In this document: positions 55,201 to 64,000 of the stretch, piece after piece
Layout: every line of letters starts with the position of its first letter
How positions within the stretch are numbered: the stretch's first letter is position 1
Source: Macropodus opercularis
Lineage: Eukaryota > Chordata > Actinopteri > Anabantiformes > Osphronemidae
Reading direction: 5' to 3'
Assembly: GCA_030770545.1 (NCBI GenBank)
Contig: CM061093.1
Span: 2,406,501-2,470,500 of the forward strand
Length of the DNA: 64,000 nt
Position numbers and translations under genes: made by a program
The notes under the pieces: model-generated
Databases searched by the model: none
What the model was told of the DNA's origin: nothing
Seen by the model: the letters and a program-made list of their open reading frames with translations, nothing else

Positions 55201-57381
55201 GTCATAAAGCAATCATTGGATCGGTGTTTCAATGGAATTTGACTGTGCTATTTGTGTTCCACAAGTGACACGGCATTTGTCCACCAATCGTAGGTTTCGT
55301 GATTTCATTGACTATGTCTCTGTGAGTTGAGTTCCTCAGGAGACAAAACAGTGTTTCACCAATCGTAGGTTTCGTGATTTCATTGACTATGTCTCTGTGA
55401 GTTGAGTTCCTCAGGAGACAAAACAATGTTTCACCAATCATAGGTTTGGTGTTTCAGATGCCTCTGACCTCTAGACCTGACTTCCTCAGGAGACAGAACA
55501 GTTGTCTACCAATCGTAGGATTGGTGGTTCAATTGAGTCCGTTCCTTAGGAGACAGGTCAGTTGTCAGCCAGTCATTGAAACACTTGTTCAAATGATTGT
55601 TACTGTGTTGTTTGTGTTCCGGAAGGGACAAAGCATTCGCCCACCTATCGGAGGATAGGTGTTTTTAATAACGCTTTGTTGTTTTTGAGTTTGTCAAGGT
55701 ACAGAGCAGTCGACGGTGGTTCCATTGACGCCTACTACTTGACCTGAGTTACAGAGGGAGCAGAGCAGTTGTTCTCCAGTCATTGAGTTGGTGGGTGAAA
55801 TGTCTCTGGCTCTTTTCCTTGTGTTCCTCAGGTTATAGAGCAGTGGTCCACCAGTCGTAGGATTGGTGGTTCAGATCCCTCTGACTTCTTGACCTGACTT
55901 CCTCAGGAGACAGAACAGTTGTCCAGCAATCGTAGGTTTGGTGGGTCAACTGACTCGGTTCCGTAGGAGACAGGTCAGTCATAAAGCAATCATTGGATCG
56001 GTGTTTCAATGGAATTTGACTGTGCTATTTGTGTTCCACAAGTGACACGGCATTTGTCCACCAATCGTAGGTTTTGTGATTTCATTGACTATGTCTCTGT
56101 GAGTTGAGTTCCTCAAGAGACAAAACAGTGTTTCACCAATCATAGGTTTGGTGTTTCAGATGCCTCTGACCTCTAGACCTGACTTCCTCAGCAGACAGAA
56201 CAGTTGTCTACCAATCGTAGGATTGGTGGTTCAATTGAGTCAGTTCCTTAGGAGACAGGTCAGTTGTCAGCCATTCATTGAAACACTTGTTCAAATGATT
56301 GTTACTGTGTTGTTTGTGTTCCGGAAGGGACAAAGCATTCGCCCACCTATAGGTGTTTTTAATAACGCTTTGTTGTTTTTGAGTTTGTCAAGGTACAGAG
56401 CAGTCGTCGGTGGTTCCATTGACGCCTACTACTTGACCTGAGTTACAGAGGGAGCAGGGCAGTCTTTCTCCAGTCATTGAGTTGGTGGGTGAAATGTCTC
56501 TGGCTCTATTCCTTGTGTTCCTCAGGTTATAGAGCAGTGGTCCACCAGTCGTAGGATTGGTGGTTCAGATACCTCTGACTTCTTGACCTGACTTCCTCGG
56601 CAGACAGAACAGTCGTCCAGCAATCGTAGGTTTGGTGGGTCAACTGACTCGGTTCCGTAGGAGACAGGTCAGTCATAAAGCAATCATTGGATCGGTGTTT
56701 CAATGGAATTTGACTGTGCTATTTGTGTTCCACAAGTGACACGGCATTTGTCTACCAATCGTAGGATTGGTGGTTCAATTGAGTCCGTTCCTTAGGAGAC
56801 AGGTCAGTTGTCAGCCATTCATTGAAACACTTGTTCAAATGATTGTTACTGTGTTGTTTGTGTTCCGGAAGGGACAAAGCATTCGCCCACCTATCGGAGG
56901 ATAGGTGTTTTTAATAACGCTTTGTTGTTTTTGAGTTTGTCAAGGTACAGAGCAGTCGTCGGTGGTTCCATTGACGCCTACTACTTGACCTGAGTTACAG
57001 AGGGAGCAGAGCAGTTGTTCTCCAGTCATTGAGTTGGTGGGTGAAATGTCTCTGGCTCTTTTCCTTGTGTTCCTCAGGTTATAGAGCAGTGGTCCACCAG
57101 TCGTAGGATTGGTGGTTCAGATCCCTCTGACTTCTTGACCTGACTTCCTCGGCAGACAGAACAGTTGTCCAGCAATCGTAGGTTTGGTGGGTCAACTGAC
57201 TCGGTTCCGTAGGAGACAGGTCAGTCATAAAGCAATCATTGGATCGGTGTTTCAATGGAATTTGACTGTGCTATTTGTGTTCCACAAGTGACACTGCATT
57301 TGTCCACCAATCGTAGGTTTCGTGATTTCATTGACTATGTCTCTGTGAGTTGAGTTCCTCAGGAGACAAAACAGTGTTTCA
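52251..57381 (+). repeat. 5131-bp tandem duplication in array B, copy 2
   Basis: Second copy of 47120-52250. Identity ends on the right near 57566 (C, versus T at 52435). Confidence 0.92.
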
Positions 57382-60300
57382 GCAATCGTAGGTTTCGTGA
57401 TTTCATTGACTATGTCTCTGTGAGTTGAGTTCCTCAGGAGACAAAACAATGTTTCACCAATCATAGGTTTGGTGTTTCAGATGCCTCTGACCTCTAGACC
57501 TGACTTCCTCAGGAGACAGAACAGTTGTCTACCAATCGTAGGATTGGTGGTTCAATTGAGTCCGTCCCTTAGGAGACAGGTCAGTTGTCAGCCATTCATT
57601 GAAACACTTGTTCAAATGATTGTTACTGTGTTGTTTGTGTTCCGGAAGGGACAAAGCATTCGCCCACCTATCGGAGGATAGGTGTTTTTAATAACGCTTT
57701 GTTGTTTTTGAGTTTGTCAAGGTACAGAGCAGTCGTCGGTGGTTCCATTGACGCCTACTACTTGACCTGAGTTACAGAGGGAGCAGAGCAGTTGTTCTCC
57801 AGTCATTGAGTTGGTGGGTGAAATGTCTCTGGCTCTTTTCCTTGTGTTCCTCAGGTTATAGAGCAGTGGTCCACCAGTCGTAGGATTGGTTGTTCAGATA
57901 CCTCTGACTTCCTCGGCAGACAGAACAGTTGTCCAGCAATCGTAGGTTTGGTGGGTCAACTGACTCGGTTCCGTAGGAGACAGGTCAGTCACAAAGCAAT
58001 CATTGGATCGGTGTTTCAATGGAATTTGACTGTGCTATTTGTGTTCCACAAGTGACACGGCATTTGTCCACCAATCGTAGGTTTCGTGATTTCATTGACT
58101 ATGTCTCTGTGAGTTGAGTTCCTCAGGAGACAAAACAGTGTTTCACCAATCGTAGGTTTCGTGATTTCATTGACTATGTCTCTGTGAGTTGAGTTCCTCA
58201 GGAGACAAAACAGTGTTTCACCAATCATAGGTTTGGTGTTTCAGATGCCTCTGACCTCTAGACCTGACTTCCTCAGGAGACAGAACAGTTGTCTACCAAT
58301 TGTAGGATTGGTGGTTCAATTGAGTCCGTCCTTTAGGAGACAGGTCAGTTGTCAGCCATTCATTGAAACACTTGTTCAAATGATTGTTACTGTGTTGTTT
58401 GTGTTCCGGAAGGGACAAAGCATTCGCCCACCTATCGGAGGATAGGTGTTTTTAATAACGCTTTGTTGTTTTTGAGTTTGTCAAGGTACAGAGCAGTCGT
58501 CGGTGGTTCCATTGACGCCTACTACTTGACCTGAGTTACAGAGGGAGCAGGGCAGTTGTTCTCCAGTCATTGAGTTGGTGGGTGAAATGTCTCTGGCTCT
58601 TTTCCTTGTGTTTCTCAGGTTATAGAGCAGTGGTCCACCAGTCGTAGGATTGGTGGTTCAGATACTTATGACTTCTTGACCTGACTTCCTCGGCAGACAG
58701 AACAGTTGTCCAGCAATCGTAGGTTTGGTGGGTCAACTGACTCGGTTCCGTAGGAGACAGGTCAGTCATAAAGCAATCATTGGATCGGTGTTTCAATGGA
58801 ATTTGACTGTGCTATTTGTGTTCCACAAGTGACACGGCATTTGTCCACCAATCGTAGGTTTCGTGATTTCATTGACTATGTCTCCTTGAGTTGAGTTCCT
58901 CAGGAGACAAAACAGTGTTTCACCAATCGTAGGTTTCGTGATTTCATTGACTATGTCTCTGTGAGTTGAGTTCCTCAGGACACAAAACAGTGTTTCACCA
59001 ATCGTAGGTTTCGTGATTTCATTGACTATGTCTCTGTGAGTTGAGTTCCTCAGGAGACAAAACAATGTTTCACCAATCATAGGTTTGGTGTTTCAGATGC
59101 CTCTGACCTCTAGACCTGACTTCCTCAGGAGACAGAACAGTTGTCTACCAATCGTAGGATTGGTGGTTCAATTGAGTCTGTTCCTTAGGAGACAGGTCAG
59201 TTGTCAGCCATTCATTGAAACACTTGTTCAAATGATTGTTACTGTGTTGTTTGTGTTCCGGAAGGGACAAAGCATTCGCCCACCTATCGGAGGATAGGTG
59301 TTTTTAATAACGCTTTGTTGTTTTTGAGTTTGTCGAGGTACAGAGCAGTCGTCGGTGGTTCCATTGACGCCTACTACTTGACCTGAGTTACAGAGGGAGC
59401 AGAGCAGTTGTTCTCCAGTCATTGAGTTGGTGGGTGAAATGTCTCTGGCTCTTTTCCTTGTGTTCCTCAGGTTATAGAGCAGTGGTCCACCAGTCGTAGG
59501 ATTGGTGGTTCAGATACCTCTGACTTCTTGCCTGACTTCCTCGGCAGACAGAACAGTTGTCCAGCAATCGTAGGTTTGGTGGGTCAACTGACTCGGTTCC
59601 GTAGGAGACAGGTCAGTCACAAAGCAATCATTGGATCGGTGTTTCAATGGAATTTGACTGTGCTATTTGTGTTCCACAAGTGACACGGCATTTGTCCACC
59701 AATCGTAGGTTTCGTGATTTCATTGACTATGTCTCTGTGAGTTGAGTTCCTCAGGAGACAAAACAATGTTTCACCAATCATAGGTTTGGTGTTTCAGATG
59801 CCTCTGACCTCTAGACCTGACTTCCTCAGGAGACAGAACAGTTGTCTACCAATTGTAGGATTGGTGGTTCAATTGAGTCCGTTCCTTAGGAGACAGGTCA
59901 GTTGTCAGCCATTCATTGAAACACTTGTTCAAATGATTGTTACTGTGTTGTTTGTGTTCCGGAAGGGACAAAGCATTCGCCCACCTATCGGAGGATAGGT
60001 GTTTTTAATAACGCTTTGTTGTTTTTGAGTTTGTCAAGGTACAGAGCAGTCGTCGGTGGTTCCATTGACGCCTACTACTTGACCTGAGTTACAGAGGGAG
60101 CAGAGCAGTTGTTCTCCAGTCATTGAGTTGGTGGGTGAAATGTCTCTGGCTCTATTCCTTGTATTCCTCAGGTTATAGAGCAGTGGTCCACCAGTCGTAG
60201 GATTGGTGGTTCAGATACCTCTGACTTCTTGACCTGACTTCCTCGGCAGACAGAACAGTTGTCCAGCAATCGTAGGTTTGGTGGGTCAACTGACTCGGTT

Positions 60301-63300
60301 CCGTAGGAGACAGGTCAGTCACAAAGCAATCATTGGATCGGTGTTTCAATGGAATTTGACTGTGCTATTTGTGTTCCACAAGTGACACGGCATTTGTCCA
60401 CCAATCGTAGGTTTCGTGATTTCATTGACTATGTCTCTGTGAGTTGAGTTCCTCAGGAGACAAAACAGTGTTTCACCAATCGTAGGTTTCGTGATTTCAT
60501 TGACTATGTCTCTGTGAGTTGAGTTCCTCAGGAGACAAAACAGTGTTTCACCAATCATAGGTTTGGTGTTTCAGATGCCTCTGACCTCTAGACCTGACTT
60601 CCTCAGGAGACAGAACAGTTGTCTACCAATTGTAGGATTGGTGGTTCAATTGAGTCCGTCCTTTAGGAGACAGGTCAGTTGTCAGCCATTCATTGAAACA
60701 CTTGTTCAAATGATTGTTACTGTGTTGTTTGTGTTCCGGAAGGGACAAAGCATTCGCCCACCTATCGGAGGATAGGTGTTTTTAATAACGCTTTGTTGTT
60801 TTTGATTTTGTCAAGGTACAGAGCAGTCGTCGGTGGTTCCATTGACGCCTAGTACTTGAACTGAGTTACATAGGGAGCAGAGCAGTTGTTCTCCAGTCAT
60901 TGAGTTGGTGGGTGAAATGTCTCTGGCTCTTTTCCTTGTGTTCCTCAGGTTATAGAGCAGTGGTCCACCAGTCGTAGGATTGGTGGTTCAGATACCTCTG
61001 ACTTCTTGACCTGACTTCCTCGGCAGACAGAACAGTTGTCCAGCAATCGTAGGTTTGGTGGGTCAACTGACTCGGTTCCGTAGGAGACAGGTCAGTCATA
61101 AAGCAATCATTGGATCGGTGTTTCAATGGAATTTGACTGTGCTATTTGTGTTCCACAAGTGACACGGCATTTGTCCACCAATCGTAGGTTTCGTGATTTC
61201 ATTGACTATGTCTCTGTGAGTTGAGTTCCTCAGGACACAAAACCGTGTTTCACCAATCGTAGGTTTCGTGATTTCATTGACTATGTCTCTGTGAGTTGAG
61301 TTCCTCAGGAGACAAAACAATGTTTCACCAATCATAGGTTTGGTGTTTCAGATGCCTCTGACCTCTAGACCTGACTTCCTCAGGAGACAGAACAGTTGTC
61401 TACCAATCGTAGGATTGGTGGTTCAATTGAGTCCGTTCCTTAGGAGACAGGTCAGTTGTCAGCCATTCATTGAAACACTTGTTCAAATGATTGTTACTGT
61501 GTTGTTTGTGTTCCGGAAGGGACAAAGCATTCGCCCACCTATCGGAGGATAGGTGTTTTTAATAACGCTTTGTTGTTTTTGAGTTTGTCAAGGTACAGAG
61601 CAGTCGTCGGTGGTTCCATTGACGCCTACTACTTGACCTGAGTTACAGAGGGAGCAGGGCAGTTGTTCTCCAGTCATTGAGTTGGTGGGTGAAATGTCTC
61701 TGGCTCTTTTCCTTGTGTTTCTCAGGTTATAGAGCAGTGGTCCACCAGTCGTAGGATTGGTGGTTCAGATACTTCTGACTTCTTGACCTGACTTCCTCGG
61801 CAGACAGAACAGTTGTCCAGCAATCGTAGGTTTGGTGGGTCAACTGACTCGGTTCCGTAGGAGACAGGTCAGTCATAAAGCAATCATTGGATCGGTGTTT
61901 CAATGGAATTTGACTGTGCTATTTGTGTTCCACAAGTGACACGGCATTTGTCCACCAATCGTAGGTTTCGTGATTTCATTGACTATGTCTCTGTGAGTTG
62001 AGTTCCTCAGGAGACAAAACAATGTTTCACCAATCATAGGTTTGGTGTTTCAGATGCCTCTGACCTCTAGACCTGACTTCCTCAGGAGACAGAACAGTTG
62101 TCTACCAATCGTAGGATTGGTGGTTCAATTGAGTCTGTTCCTTAGGAGACAGGTCAGTTGTCAGCCATTCATTGAAACACTTGTTCAAATGATTGTTACT
62201 GTGTTGTTTGTGTTCCGGAAGGGACAAAGCATTCGCCCACCTATCGGAGGATAGGTGTTTTTAATAACGCTTTGTTGTTTTTGAGTTTGTCGAGGTACAG
62301 AGCAGTCGTCGGTGGTTCCATTGACGCCTACTACTTGACCTGAGTTACAGAGGGAGCAGAGCAGTTGTTCTCCAGTCATTGAGTTGGTGGGTGAAATGTC
62401 TCTGGCTCTTTTCCTTGTGTTCCTCAGGTTATAGAGCAGTGGTCCACCAGTCGTAGGATTGGTGGTTCAGATACCTCTGACTTCTTGCCTGACTTCCTCG
62501 GCAGACAGAACAGTTGTCCAGCAATCGTAGGTTTGGTGGGTCAACTGACTCGGTTCCGTAGGAGACAGGTCAGTCACAAAGCAATCATTGGATCGGTGTT
62601 TCAATGGAATTTGACTGTGCTATTTGTGTTCCACAAGTGACACGGCATTTGTCCACCAATCGTAGGTTTCGTGATTTCATTGACTATGTCTCTGTGAGTT
62701 GAGTTCCTCAGGAGACAAAACAATGTTTCACCAATCATAGGTTTGGTGTTTCAGATGCCTCTGACCTCTAGACCTGACTTCCTCAGGAGACAGAACAGTT
62801 GTCTACCAATTGTAGGATTGGTGGTTCAATTGAGTCCGTTCCTTAGGAGACAGGTCAGTTGTCAGCCATTCATTGAAACACTTGTTCAAATGATTGTTAC
62901 TGTGTTGTTTGTGTTCCGGAAGGGACAAAGCATTCGCCCACCTATCGGAGGATAGGTGTTTTTAATAACGCTTTGTTGTTTTTGAGTTTGTCAAGGTACA
63001 GAGCAGTCGTCGGTGGTTCCATTGACGCCTACTACTTGACCTGAGTTACAGAGGGAGCAGAGCAGTTGTTCTCCAGTCATTGAGTTGGTGGGTGAAATGT
63101 CTCTGGCTCTATTCCTTGTATTCCTCAGGTTATAGAGCAGTGGTCCACCAGTCGTAGGATTGGTGGTTCAGATATCTCTGACTTCTTGACCTGACTTCCT
63201 CGGCAGACAGAACAGTTGTCCAGCAATCGTAGGTTTGGTGGGTCAACTGACTCGGTTCCATAGGAGACAGGTCAGTCATAAAGCAATCATTGGATCGGTG

Positions 63301-64000
63301 TTTCAATGGAATTTGACTGTGCTATTTGTGTTCCACAAGTGACACGGCATTTGTCCACCAATCGTAGGTTTCGTGATTTCATTGACTATGTCTCTGTGAG
63401 TTGAGTTCCTCAGGAGACAAAACAGTGTTTCACCAATCGTAGGTTTCGTGATTTCATTGACTATGTCTCTGTGAGTTGAGTTCCTCAGGACACAAAACAG
63501 TGGTTCACCAATCGTAGGTTTCGTGATTTCATTGACTATGTCTCTGTGAGTTGAGTTCCTCAGGAGACAAAACAATGCTTCACCAATCATAGGTTTGGTG
63601 TTTCAGATGCCTCTGACCTCTAGACCTGACTTCCTCAGGAGACAGAACAGTTGTCTACCAATCGTAGGATTGTTGGTTCAATTGAGTCCGTTCCTTAGGA
63701 GACAGGTCAGTTGTCAGCCATTCATTGAAACACTTGTTCAAATGATTGTTACTGTGTTGTTTGTGTTCCGGAAGGGACAAAGCATTCGCCCACCTATCGG
63801 AGGATAGGTGTTTTTAATAACGCTTTGTTGTTTTTGAGTTTGTCAAGGTACAGAGCAGTCGTCGGTGGTTCCATTGACGCCTACTACTTGACCTGAGTTA
63901 CAGAGGGAGCAGAGCAGTTGTTCTCCAGTCATTGAGTTGGTGGGTGAAATGTCTCTGGCTCTTTTCCTTGTGTTTCTCAGGTTATAGAGCAGTGGTCCAC

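Larger units (their letters stand above)
41014..64000. repeat. Satellite array B (same HOR family as array A)
   Basis: It starts abruptly in monomer S2. S1 starts at 42402, 43104, 43881, 44583, 45645, 46422, 47199, 47901, 48678, 49530, 50307, 51009, 52330, 53032, 53809, 54661, 55438, 56140, 57461, 58225, 59077, 59778, 60555, 61332, 62034, 62735 and 63587. Intervals follow 627 + 75n, with exceptions at 44583 (1062 bp, an extra four-monomer block) and at 51009 and 56140 (1321 bp, rearranged). Variant units of array A recur here, for example the 764-bp form and the 701-bp form with TTGCCTGACTTCC. It runs off the window. Confidence 0.97.

Overview
The window looks like a repeat-rich part of a teleost fish genome. 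It holds two large satellite arrays, a chromodomain-bearing Ty3/gypsy (chromovirus-type) retrotransposon, a fish-like endogenous retrovirus (ERV), a fish-LINE-like tail, and a stretch of exon-like pieces with GT/AG borders. No prokaryotic gene organisation is visible. The teleost assignment is inferred from element types, not from a search.

Layout. (1) 1-13299: satellite array A. (2) 13300-27660: a decayed Ty3/gypsy element with a putative 1.5-kb 5' LTR, broken gag and broken pol. It is split by a complete 9.2-kb ERV at 16686-25889, which has two near-identical LTRs and a 5-bp target duplication (CTTAC). The gypsy RNase H, integrase and chromodomain resume after the ERV, and no 3' LTR is seen. 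(3) 27661-36794: mostly single-copy DNA. It has exon-like segments on the minus strand (about 32.7k down to 28.14k), promoter-like duplicated sequence at 35.3-36.1k with CRE motifs, and one exon-like segment on the plus strand at 36.5k. (4) 36795-41013: C-poor TAG-rich DNA, including a 40-bp minisatellite of about 39 copies and a 90-bp repeat. (5) 41014-64000: satellite array B, same family as A, with a recent 5131-bp tandem duplication.

The satellite has a precise higher-order repeat (HOR). Nine related monomers S1-S9 have lengths 75-60-75-132-75-75-60-75 plus n copies of 75, so the period is 627 + 75n (702, 777 or 852 bp for n = 1, 2, 3). S1-S2-S3 and S6-S7-S8 are paralogous blocks. Several monomer junctions carry short dyads with 4-nt loops, and one pair of junctions differs by a compensated base-pair swap. 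The many ORFs of 61-119 codons in these arrays are by-products of monomer lengths divisible by three.

The ERV is the most interesting element. Its order is LTR, tRNA-Phe-like primer site, splice donor, a leader with four consecutive hairpins that share an 8-nt GACGTANT-type loop, then gag, an in-frame UGA-CUA stop, protease, an unusual domain with two H-x-[ST] motifs resembling 2H phosphoesterases, RT, RNase H, integrase, env, polypurine tract and LTR. Most genes are broken by frameshifts, stops or small deletions. The integrase core and the env TM half remain open.
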